NCBI GenBank assembly: GCA_007922195.1
Contig: ML681964.1
Location: 9,177,310-9,241,309 of the forward strand
DNA: 64,000 nt
From: Podocnemis expansa
Taxonomy: Eukaryota; Chordata; Testudines; Podocnemididae
Reading direction: 5' to 3'
Shown: positions 45,661 through 58,400 of the stretch, piece after piece
How positions within the stretch are numbered: the first letter of the stretch is position 1
Layout of the letters: every line of letters starts with the position of its first letter
The notes under the pieces: generated by a model
Seen by the model: only the letters and a program-made list of their open reading frames with translations
Database searches by the model: none
Told to the model about the DNA's origin: nothing
Program-made: the position numbers and the translations under genes

Positions 45661-45776
45661 TTAATTACTACAACATGGACCCTTGGGTGGCTGTGTAGAT
45701 TCAGTAAGGTCTACTCCTCTTCCTCTGGCAGAGTTGGCTCCTGTATTCTGTGGTTCATTCTTTGGCAACTTTTTAG
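45661..45776 (-). CDS. RAB5A: RAB5A coding exon 5 (terminal)
   Basis: Encodes residues 178-215 and TAA (45663-45661). It is the hypervariable tail [10 protein letters not shown]...GVDLTEST ending in the prenylation motif CCSN. Acceptor ATATAG at 45778-45777. It was not called as an open frame because it has no internal Met; it was found by reading the minus strand. Confidence 0.97.
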
Positions 45777-48700
45777 CTATATGATTATAACAAGAAAAAT
45801 GAACAAAAATTAGCATAAAGATTGTGCTCAGTTTAAGATGGTTATTAAGTCTAAGAAAGCTCAGTACTTCTTTTAAAGAGATTCAGCAACAAAATGCAAT
45901 CTGTCTGCTTTAAGTTTTCAGTGTATGCTATTCAGAAAATGCATGATTAAGACCACTTGTTAATACCATCTTAGAAACCATGGCTCCCTGATTAGCTGTG
46001 ATAAAAAACACACCATGCACATAGGAAAAATACAAAAAACAGTCCCCACGCATGTAAAACCCATGCCTTCATCCTTGGAAGTAGAGAAAAACATAGCCAG
46101 AATCACCCAGCAACAGAACTTAATGATTTAGACCCTAATCCTGAAAATTGTTCATGTAAGGGGGCTCCTCTCCCCACTGAGAATGTTTTCAGTGTGGATA
46201 CACCTACAAGGAAAAGGTTGTTAGGTTACAGCAGCACTCAGTATGCTAGATGTTTCTAAAAACACACCCTGTATATACTCATGTATAAGCTGAGATGTTT
46301 TGTGCCTGAAAACTGCCCTTAAAACAGGCACTTGGTTTATATGCTGGTCAATACAGTAGACAGCCCCCACCCAGGAGTTTCACAGTAAGTCTGCAGCCCT
46401 TAGCATGCACTGAACATGCTCCAGGCTGGAGCCCCAGCGTGTGGCTGGAGCAGCAATGTTGGGGAGTCAGACCCCGGGCTGGGATTAGCAAAGGAAGGGA
46501 CCCCTGTGTCTGGAGCAGCCAGGTAAGGGAGCCCGGGGAGGGGGGTACCCAGGAAAGCAAAAGCAGCAGTGGCAGGGGAAGCAGCGGCAGGGTGTCAGAG
46601 GTGTCAGGGAAAAGCTGCAGCAGCGGCTACAGGGGTGTTGGGAAGGCGGCAAGGGTATCGGGGGAAGGAGAAGCAGCAGCAGGGGTTTGGGGGATAGGAA
46701 GGGTGTCAGGGACTCCAGGGGAAGTCAGTGGTGCAGGGTGGGGGGGTTGCCATCCCAGGCCACTGGTGGACCTCGGCTTATACTCAGGTCACCCATTTTT
46801 TTACTATATTTGGGGCTCAGGGGGAGGGAGGATTGGTTTATGCATGGACTGGCTTATCCACGAGTATACACAGTGCTTCTCTGAAATGCTAACAGCTGGA
46901 AAAAAAATACAGAAAGCAGGAGGAACACAATATACAAGAAGAGTGGTCACAGAACTAGCATGTGTCCCTTTTCTCACTTTGCCCTTCATAGATTTCTCAA
47001 TTGCTTCCTTGTTAAAATAGGATGTGCGTGTTAACATTGCACATATCAACTGTCCTCAGTTCTTGTCCTAGTTTTCCCATGTCCTTGAGTTGCACATCCC
47101 CTATTGCTCTGATTTAATTAACCATTAATTGTTCATCTGTCTTCTTACAGCCCACCTGCCCCTCCCTGGATTAAATGCTAGATTAAATCAGAAAACTACA
47201 GCCAAACAGAATGTGATCACTTCTCTTTGTCCCGCTAAGCAGCAGCTCCTGACACTTTTCTGCTTAAGTGGTGTCAGTTTTTGCTGCAGAAAAATGGAAG
47301 GACTTTCACAAGCCCCTGTGCTATCCATTCAGCCAAAGTAGTACATTTTCTCTGCATGTACAGATAGTGCAAGGGCACTACAGTCGGTTAACTGAGAAAC
47401 AAAAGACTGAATGTCTCCTGAAGATTCAAACATGGAAGTATGAATTGGAAAGATAAAGGGCCTGGAGGGTGGGGGAAGAGAGCAGTCACACAGGAGCAGT
47501 TCCCTCCATAGCACCTTCATTTTTGACTGCATGGATCCTATCAAATCTTTTAGGCTGCCCTTTTAGAGAACTTCCTCCCCACATACAGCTTTCTGGAAAT
47601 GTCCATTTAAACTGGCAGTCAAGTAGCAACAGGACTAAAATAACCATTTAGCAAATACTTGCTACATTCCATATTTCCCTCTCTGGCAAATATTCTTAAA
47701 TCTTGTTATTTTGCTTTTCCCTCTTTTCTCTCATTCTTGAGAAGATGTCAGAACGATATATTTCAGGCACCACTTTAAGTGGTACCTAAGTTCATAGGCC
47801 TTGTTCTGCCACTGAATATCACTGACTGAATGCATGCACATGTGAGAGAAAATACATACAAATTAAGCCCACAAATACATGGAGGATACTACAATGATGG
47901 ATACTATGGAAAACTGTACACTGATTATTGTGTCAAGTAAAATTTATGTGCTTCACTAAAATACCATTTACTTATTAAACCAAAAATCAAATTTCTAGGC
48001 CTACTTAAAAGGAACAGGAAAAAGGCAGAGCCTGAGGACTGAAGGGTGCACAGTTAAAAATTAATTTGTTTTTAAAGAGGGACACAGAACTAGGACTTCC
48101 CCAAACATTTATTATAAAAATCTAGATCACATTTTCCATCCCCTGTCTTTCAGTTGTTTATAGATTCTGAACTGATGCACATTAAGCGACTTTTTAATAA
48201 CACCGTACCATATTTACAAAGTTTTATACCTAGGTAGATGTATTAGAATCACAAGTGTACCATGGCTCAATACAAAGATGGTAGCACAATACATGAACCA
48301 TTTGGTTTCAAGAAATTGCAATCCTGCTATTTATTTTACATGACAAAATGTAATACTGCTTAACTCAAAAGACCATATATGGATGTATCATGTCGAAAAT
48401 GCAATATTTGTAATTGACATGGCCATCCAATATTGTTCACTAGCATGTTTTCCACAGTACTGTACCTATTTCTGTGATTATAAGCAGGTTACTGAGTTGG
48501 ACACTTTGAATCTATTAAAGACATGCTTGCTTTGCTTTCTGTGCAACAGTCCTCATCAGTAAAAGTAAATGCTTCATTTCTTTGGATGAAATTCACAGCG
48601 CTATTCTCATTTTAGAATCTTCCGAAGTTTGTCAGTTTCATAAAATAAATACGGTAAGTCTCCCAATCTCTTAGGCATTTTCCTTTTTTCATAAAATGAA

Positions 48701-51700
48701 GCTTAAATTGGACCACACGACAGATCTATACACTTTTGGGTAAAACAACTAGTAGCAGGCAGTTAATAAATGTTAAATCTGTAATTATTCCATTTTAAAG
48801 AGACCAAAAGGTTTTCTGGTTATTTATTTTTAACTCTATCAAATAAAGATGTTCTTAATGCACTTCATTCAGCAGGGATAGAAATGACACTAGGAATACA
48901 ACTGTTTAGCATCACTTTTAGGTTACTATACTTGGGATACCAATACTGTGCTTGCATATTTAGACTCTCTGTGAAAAAAGTGTTCACAAAACAAACATGC
49001 TACACATTTCAACACAACTTTTGTAAAAATCACTGTTACCCAGCCTTGTTTTTAAAAGAATTTTCAGTCTCGGTGATAATGTTTTTCTCTGGTAATGCCT
49101 ACAAAGTACTAGGCTCTACACAAACACAGAAGACAGCACAACTTTGGTTCAAAACAACAATTTGTATGGAGTTTGTCTGTATCCTTCTCATTTGTAAACC
49201 TTTACATCTTCTAAAAGGAGAATTCGTAGCCTTACCTAAAAGCAAAAAATTCTGCTACTCAGACCTTTTCTACCTACCTTCATCACAAGATAAATGTATT
49301 CTGATATATAGTGATACGAGTGTCTTTGCTCATTCTGTTGGAAGCTGAAACAAAACTGACTATTGACGCTGAACACCTACAATGTGATAAATTTGGCTTG
49401 TTAAACAGAGTCTGGGGTTCAGAAGCGGTGCAAGGATTCTTGTTCTGAGAGACAATATAGGGGAATCTATTTAGTGCAAGGGATGACGCCAGAGCTTGAC
49501 TGCTCCTCTTGAGTGATGGTCTGATATCTACAGCATTAAGAAGCACTCCAGAAAAGATCATGGAGAGGCAGACTTCCAGAGAAAGAGAAATCCAACTACT
49601 GAGGAAGGAAGAGTTGGGTAATATTCTACTCAGAGGCTATGACAGAATGCATTTCAGAAAAGGCTACATATAAACCAATTGTCTTAAAATGCAGTTTCCA
49701 TTTAAAAATACTTACCAATGGCCATGAATATTTCATTTACATTCATTGATGTTTTAGCCGATGTCTCCATAAACAATAAACTGTTGTCATCTGCATAAGA
49801 CTGTGCTTCCTACAAGTTACATATTATAATGAGAAGTTTAGTTACTTTTAATCATGAAACTTAGAACATCAGCCCCTAGGTTAGTAGTGATAAAATACAT
49901 GAAATGTAATCTTTATGAAAGAATGCTCACTGAACTTCATTAGCCTTTTGTTCTGTGCGTCATACAGCATCTAGTAAAAGCCTATCATAAGTGTCCTACA
50001 ATAATTAAAAGAACTCAAATCTCAGGAAATTCCTATACTCGCTGGTTTGCCTAAAGTAAATATCCATAAACGAACAAGAAAAATATTTAAAAAATCTATT
50101 TCTTATTCTGAAACTCTGGCTTTGATTATAAGGGGGAACAAGTGCCAAAAGGCGGGCCTCCAACTAACAGTGACCTCAGAAAACTAAGTTCCAAGTGGAT
50201 AGCTAAGTTGGCCTAGCAGTCAATATGTGATTCAACAGCACACAAGAAAAGCAGCAAATTCTGGAGCTCCTCAATGTATCAACCTTTGAAGACAGATCAT
50301 CAAAAGATGTTCACCACTCAGACAAGAGTTTATTATAACAAACTGGACAGCACAATAGTATTCAATATTCCAAGCCACTTTTTAATTTTATATTCATATT
50401 TTAATTTTGTTGTTAGCCTGAATGCCAAATATGAACTCTACCTTTTCTCTAGTCAAAGAATCTCTCCTTTAGTGCCACCTCCTACTGGCCAGTATTACAG
50501 TTCCTAGCCTCTAATCGTGAACTCTAATTTCCCTTTAAATCACATACATTATATTCATTCCATATGTGGAATGCACTTTTAATTCAAAAGAAGTTCTGCA
50601 CAAACATGCGTAAGAATATAGTTGTGGAGAGCTAGCCACATCACTCTCACTTCCATTACCAAGCAGCATTACTTGCTAACTTTATGGTACAGTATGCTAG
50701 TTATAATAGAGACAGCAGAACCTGCAATGATCTAGCTGTACAAGTCACTATTTGAAATATAGTTTCACCATGTACTCCAACCCCTAAGGTCTGTTGTAAG
50801 GGTAGAAACTGACAGTCCTGCCCTTGAGAAATGCATGTATCCTTTTAGCCATAATTTCTGCAGCATTTGACCCATGCGATTCTAGGGATAACAAATTTCA
50901 AGTATACATGTAATAAGCATCATTATATGCTGCATATTGTACTGTACACAAAAGTATCACTAAATGCTTCACAAAGTTACTCCACAACTAAACTCAAATG
51001 AGAGAAATATCAAGAAGTCATGCAAGAAATTAGAGAAAGTAAAAATGAATTTGTTGAATTCTGGAGAGTAGATATTTTAAGTCACAGAGAGGAATCAAAA
51101 GTCAATATATGGAGAATAAGGCACGTAAAAGGAACTCAGATGGAACTAAGGTACTGGCATCCATAGTAATGTTCTAGGTAAGGCAAAACATCTATGCAGA
51201 CAAATGAGATGGCAGAGGAAAAGGAAATTTTGTCACTGAAGATTGATACTGAGATTAAAACATGCAAACAAATATAAAAAAATCTAAGTTCTATTGGGTC
51301 ATACACAAATCTATATTCATAGTTTGCCACTGATTGCCTTTGAGGGTTTTTTTTCCTACTTCAGCTTTGTTTTATTAAAATACTTCTGGTTAAGGGAGCC
51401 ACCAAAAGCCTCTGGGCTTAGATACATTGTGTTTTTTATTTTGTTTTGTTTTAAAAATAAAATAGCAAGAACTCCGTAAAAAGGCAGCTAAAGTTTAACT
51501 CGCTCAACTTACATTTCTCAGAGTAGGCCATAAGTAGGCTGATCAGCTGTACATCGTATCTTGAATGTCAACCAGTGACTTCTAAAACTCTCACGGAGAA
51601 TGACCTGCCTTCTGAACTACACTTACCCCAGGAATGAACTGTTAATGAAATTATTGCTTAGTGAAATTGTCCCTAATATCTTTTAGTGTGGCATGCAGGA

Positions 51701-54700
51701 AAACAGCAGTTTCCCAGAATCCAATTCATTTGCTGATAGATCTGATATACTGAAAAAAATTAGCTGTACCTCAAAATAAAATGTAATTAGACAAGCAATC
51801 TTTTTGGATAGTTGTAAATCTGTATCATCTTTACACCCCCAAAATGCACTAGAAAATCATATACATTTCCAAGTATACAATACATTCATTTTTGCTATTA
51901 AAAGAATTCTATAACATATGCAGCCAAATTAATAGTCCTAACATTCATATTATTCATCAGAAGATAAATTCTGTTCCCTTCTGAGAACGCTATTACACAC
52001 TTGCATGCTAACAAAAAAAACTATTTCTTGTAAAATAAGTATATATGAATGATATACCTGGAAATCCACAGCTCTTTTATTAGCTAGATCAGCTTTGTTT
52101 CCTGCTAATGCTATTACGATATTAGGACTTGCTTGCCGCTGAAGTTCTTTGACCCAATTTTTTGCTCTTGCAAAGGACTCCTGTTAATGATTTAAAAATA
52201 AAGCAACTCAGTTCTATTGTCCGTTTATCCCAATTACTCACACATATCTTATCTGTCCTTTCAGCAAGAGACCTATCGGTGCAGTCATTCTCAAAAGCCA
52301 CATTCCAACTGTATGATTGGGCCTTTTTAATTAATCCTCCCTTCTTTAATTACCAAAGGTGCATAGCTGGGATCACATTACCATAAAATTAAGAGTCCCT
52401 TTCTCAGTTATGCTAAATGAAAAAGAATGACAAGAATGACTCTCTTAGGCAGCATCAGAGCAGACCAAGCACTGGCAGAGAGAGGGGAGAGAGAATTTTA
52501 AACTGTTTTCTTCCCTGAAACCACCATTGTTCACAAACAGTGCTGAATGGGTCTCAAGCCCTCAAACCCCCTTCTACCTTAGAACTGTGGGCCAAGTCAT
52601 GAAGTCCCTACCCATTTTTTCCCCCCATTTTACTCAGGAAAACCCCACTGATGATAATGAGTTGGTTGCCTAAAAACTGGATAAAACACTGAGCGAAAAC
52701 CTCAGAATTAGGCCTTAAATTTCTTTTCCCCAACTTTTCCATTAGACAGCAGAATCTTAGAGTTACAAACTGACAGGTCAACCACACACCTCTTTCAGAG
52801 CCAGAAGTATTCAATTAGGCAATGGAGAGGAAAAAACCAAGTAGTATACAGTACAATGATGAGTTAAACATAAACTACTAAAAATAAAAGATAAAATAAA
52901 AAAAAATAAAAATAAAAATTGACAAGGTAAGAAAACTGAGTTTGTTTCATTTAAATTAAGATGATTAAAAGAATCATTCACCTGCAGAGTACAGCTTTGA
53001 AACTTCACTAACTCTGTTCAATTGTAATCTTTTGAAAGAACGATGCTTGTAATTCTGAACAACACATTTCAAGTTATGAACATCCATTCCTGAGGTGTTC
53101 CTGAATTTGAGGTTCTATTGTACTCTCAGATGGCAATTGTAGCGTTTCATATTAAATCTCTGTTTTCCAATGTTCTTTCTCTACTGTAAAGTAAGCCACA
53201 GCCATTAGGCCAAAGGCCTCTGAATAAATTACAGAGGTCACTGAGAAGTGGAGAAGAAAAATACCCAAATGGTTCAGAAAAACTTTTTTTGAAGTTGGTT
53301 TTAAAAGACACAAGGTATCTCCAGAAGATGACTTCTATATATGCTTTTTTGATCTCCCTTCAACATTTGGTAGTTTTCATACTGGATGGATATACTGCCT
53401 CAGAACTTGAAAAAACCTCTTTTAAAGAATTTTTAAACTAATAAATTTAAAATTTAGGAGCAATACTCCAACAGTAAAAGTCAAACCAAAAAGAGGTAAA
53501 TAGACTGTTGCTTCACTTCTTGGGTGATCTGAAGTACTTTGCCTCTGACCCAATGCTTCAGATACATGCACCAATAGTCTATTAAACGTACACACTTCTA
53601 GATTTTTGTTAAGTTATTATCCATGATACAGCCCAATACATCCTTTTGTGAGGGGATATATTTCCGCACCTGGAAGAGGAGTTACTTTTGCTGTAGGTAA
53701 TAGAATTTTTTAATCCACCCCCCCTCCCCTTTTTACTCAATGTTTAAATAAAAATTATTCAGAATGCTATTTCCCTTTTAATTCCTCTGTTTGTGATCGG
53801 AGTAGCTCCCAAGTGGCCACAACCCACACTCTGCATCATAAAACTGGTTTGGTTACACAGCTGCAAACAGATTAATTATATGAGTTCATCATATATCTAA
53901 AGAGGGTGTTTGGAGGTTAAAAGCCTCATTTATTGTCAGTAAAAAATAAAAGCAGTTTGAAGTGATAAACCTCCCTAGTCCTCTTGTCAATGTGGGATTT
54001 TTTTCAGAACCACATTTTCCTTTTTGTTTGAAAGAAACAGGAGTAACTGACTCACCATATACAGAACAGTGAAAATAGGAAAATAAACTGCTGTCAATGC
54101 ACAAGAGAAAAATAAAAAACAAAACATTGAGTTACTGCTCCAATTCAGGTAAGTCAGTGGAAGAATCAGGAAATCATGTTTCAAATCCCACACTCAAACC
54201 ATTAGCCCACTGCTGCCCCTTCTCTCTATGTACTTACCTCATTTGTAACATCGTATACAACTATAGCTGCTTGTGCTCCTCTGTAGTACATTGGTGCTAA
54301 ACTGTGGTATCGTTCTTGGCCAGCTGTATCCCAAATTTCAAATTTTACTGTTGTGTCATCAAGACACACAGTTTGGGTTAGAAAAGCAGCTACAAAAAAA
54401 AAAAAGAGATAAAAGAAGCTGAAACCAGAGGTCTACGGTTATGTTTTTACACACACGTTGATGCTCAGTTACTTGCGTATGGCTACATCACATTTGAGTT
54501 TCCTTAACAGAAAGGAGTAAGATACAATAGGCAGGAAGAGACTATTAGAAGCAGTCTTATACTGCTCCAATAGTATAGAATAAAATTACAGACAACCAGC
54601 CTCCCCTTGTGGTAATTAAGGCATGAAAGAACAAGTGGTATGAGAAAAAAATCTCATAAAGTTAATTTTAGCTTCATAATATTGAAGTACAGTTGTGACC

Positions 54701-55414
54701 AATCAATCAGCATTAAGTCTTCCAAAAGCATTTCACCCTGAAGCAGCAGAAGGCATGACAGACTAACAATATTAATATCTTCTCTCACAATGCACATCAT
54801 TAATTCTGCCCTATATACAGCTTTCCACTATTCTTTACATGCCAGCAGGAGTAACCCCGAGAGTTCTGATTCAGAAAATGAAGTACGATAAAATATGGCT
54901 CAGTTTTAGACAGCAGGGAACTAGAAACAAACAGAAGAGTTTATTTATAAACAGCTCCTTGTACAAAATGTGTTAGAAACATTTTTCACTTTGTAAGTGA
55001 CTGAGCACCTCTGAACCACCACAGCATTGCATTTTATCATTTCCACTCTTTAGAGGAACTGAATGAATTTCAGCTGTGGTTGAAGATACCGGCATACCAA
55101 AAAGGTTTGTCGTTATCCTGAAAGGTTCTAAAAGTGAAATGAAATGCAAGTTATAATAATCTCCAAAGGGTCATCAACAGTAAAATTAATTTTTCCTGAT
55201 CAGATCAGAGTGATAAATTCTTAATTCTAACTGATACAGAGGTCCCAAGAGACACAGAACCTTACCTTAGCACAAGGAATTGACTACAAAGCAGTTTATA
55301 GGGTTGAAGGTTTTTATATGGTTCAGACAAAGAATCCTCCTACTATCACATTAAGACAGATACCTACTTTTTTCATTCTTTAAGACCTTTGTTCATTTTT
55401 TTCCAATTAATCTT

Positions 55415-55447
<33 letters not shown>

Positions 55448-58400
55448 AGGGCTGGAAGGGACCTCATGAGATCATCGAGTCCAACCCCCTGGGAATTGAA
55501 CCCAGGACCTTCCGCATGTTAAGCGGAGGTGCTAGCCACTACACTATTTGCAGGGCTCTTGGTCTTTTTCTTTGGCATTATCCAGTTCAAAAATAAACAA
55601 AAGTGTTATAACACTATCATGTCAGCATAATAGACTTCACATTGTATACACAGATTCTGAAGTTATCAACAGTCTTTCCAAAGCTACACTCCCACACCCC
55701 ACCAATCCACTGATTACCTAGATATATCAGTTCCAAAGTGGTAGCTGTGTTAGTCTAGTTCAGAAAAGAGTCCTGTGACACTTTTAAAGACTAACACATT
55801 TATTTATCACATGAGCTCTTGTGGGAGAGAATCCCACTTTGTCAGATGCTTTGAAGATGGGAAACTTACAGAATGGGAGGAAAATGTATGCAGGGAAATG
55901 TAAGTCATAGGATCAAGTTAGACTGTTACAGCAAAAGCAATACAGTAGTTTAGATTCAAACACTGGGGTACAGCATATGTATTATGATGGCATAGGCTTC
56001 CTCTGTTCCCTCCACAAAATATTTTGCCTAGCATCTTTACTTTTTACCTACCGCACTATCAAAATGCAAAGGAAAGGAAAGTCCATCATCAACAGCTTGA
56101 AGCCTCAAAGAACTGGAAAAACAGACTCATTTTTGTATCAACCCCAGGACATAGCAGTGCACACAAAAAGGTTGGTCCTCACAGTACCATGTGTGGACTC
56201 CTAGAAAAGGGCGTTCACTTAGCCCTCCCAGAACCAAACATTGTCTCTCCCCCCACCCCCTGCATGAAGCAAGTAGTGAAGCTGGTGTAATATGCAATTA
56301 TCTTATAGGTACCAATTTCTTCACAAATGTGCACCTGCTCAAACAAACCAACCAACCAACCACACCAGGTAAATACTCAATGAATAAATAGCTGAGATTG
56401 GTGAAAATCATAGAACAAAATTTTTTTCCTTCCCACATGCTAGTCTTGTTGCCAGGGCCAGAATGGATGCAGAGCCAACTAAGGGTTTGTCCATATTGTG
56501 ATAAAAAACCCACAGCCCTGAGTCTCAGAGTCCACTTCAGCTGACTCTGGCTTGCAGGATTATAAAATTGCAATGCAGACATTTGAAGTTGGGCAACAGC
56601 CCAGGCTCTGAGACCCTCCTCCCTGCAGGCTCTCAGAAGCCAGGTTCTAGCCTGAACCTAAAATGCCTACTTTACAATTTTATAGATCTGCAGCCCAAGC
56701 CATGCAAGAGCCCTAGTCAGCTGACCCAGGCCAGCCACAGCCATGCCGCAGGTCTTTTATTGTACCCTCAGTCATTATGAAAAAGCCACTGAGCTTCTTG
56801 CATCTTCTGTCGGCAGATGCATGACATTTGCTACCTCATAAGGCCATGGTTAATACAATTAGAGTTAATTATTGAAAGATTATCATTCTTATTAGAAGTC
56901 ACACTTTAACTCACAGGACTCTCTCCAGTAGTCTAGGGACAGGAAGCTCTAAGTTTCCTTTTGAATGCAGGTTTCTTATATAGCACCGCCACCCTGTCAA
57001 TATGCCTGCCACATCTAACTCAGTGCTCAACAAACCCTGGGCTCCTGGCTGCCATGATGCCCAGGGTTTATGGCATGGCACCTAGCTCTGCCACGGAACA
57101 GCAGTAGCAAAGCACCCCCGGCACCTAAAAGCAGAGCCGCTGGTGCCTGCAGCAACCCCCAGGGCATTTTGGGAGCAGGAAGGCTCTGCCCCACTTCAGA
57201 AGTGACACCAGCAGTTTTGCAGCAGCGTCTCATTTAGGCAACTTAGTTGGAAGCTAGGCACTGAGCAGGGCACCAATTTTGTTGTGCCCTGATTTAAGTG
57301 CATTTTCTTTTACAAATGACATTATTCAGCTTCCCAGTGCATATAAGCTCCCCTTTGTTTAAAGACCCTTTTATACAAAACAAAACAAACAAACAAACAA
57401 AAATCCCTACAATTTCAACATATAAAGACTGCCTAGTTACAGGCTATTTTCTCCAAGGAAAAGCATATTTTTGAATCCTGATGCATCCGGTAACATTCTC
57501 AGCAAGATTATGTATTTTTCTTCTATACTTAGAGGAGATGGACATATGTTAATATGCACTATTTAGTACATTTTAGTCTCCCTTTGCCCTTCTGTAGCTT
57601 CCTATTCATAATTTCAATATTTTCAAGTATTCTTTCACTTTTGTTAGATTAATAAAACTGAAACCAAACTGAGTAAATGTAAAAGTGCAACTATAAGAAT
57701 CAGAAAACAATGCATTCTACATGTGTAATGAAGCTGGGGGGAAGGGGGATGTGTGTGTGCGCGAGAGAATTTGCTTTTCTATCAAAACTGTCCTTGGGAC
57801 TTTGATTACACTACCAAAAAAAGGAAACAATTGCCTTATTGTTTAATATACAGAGCATTTCACATCAGCAATTCTAGATGCACCTAATGCCAGACATACA
57901 CTTCAATAAAAAGATACTAGACTTCTGGGACAGAAAACTCACTTACATCAGAGTGCTAAAGAGATCAGCAGTAGGCAATCTCATAGTGACAACCTACAAT
58001 AACTAGATAGAGAACAATAAAATTATGTAGTAAGATTTAATTGACAATTTTCTTTTGTCAACTGTCAAGTTTCTATGTTTAGAAAAAGATTCATATTTAC
58101 TGTATATGTGAAAACCCAATCATCTATAGAACCACCAAACTGTAGATTAGATTCACACACTACAGCAGTGGGAAAAGGAAGCACTACACTGATGTTAGCA
58201 GTTTCTATGATCTGGGGGCGTAACTTACATCAGTCCATGTGCAAATAAGTGATTGTGGAGAATCACTTCTGTTTTGGAAGAAGTTGTTCAGATTTAGCCA
58301 AAAGAGAACTGCAAGTCAGAAATCATAAGCTCCTACTTCTCTCGTAGACAGTGCCCTCCCCCTAGTCCCCTCGTCCCCAAAAGTTTAATGGGAAAATGTA

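Noticed and set aside
46439..47020. 193-codon plus-strand open frame in a RAB5A intron
   Set aside because: The first two-thirds is the GC-rich core of an inverted-repeat element and the rest is intron. No domain and no splice context.
55472..55556. Possible functional tRNA-Val gene
   Set aside because: The anticodon arm and B-box are good, but acceptor-stem pairing is absent and the sequence continues into a CR1-like tail and (ATTG)n, so it is a SINE head.
57024..57290. Possible hAT element in a RAB5A intron
   Set aside because: The left part resembles a terminal sequence (CAGTGCTCAACAAACCC), but I could not find a matching inverted right end or a target duplication.
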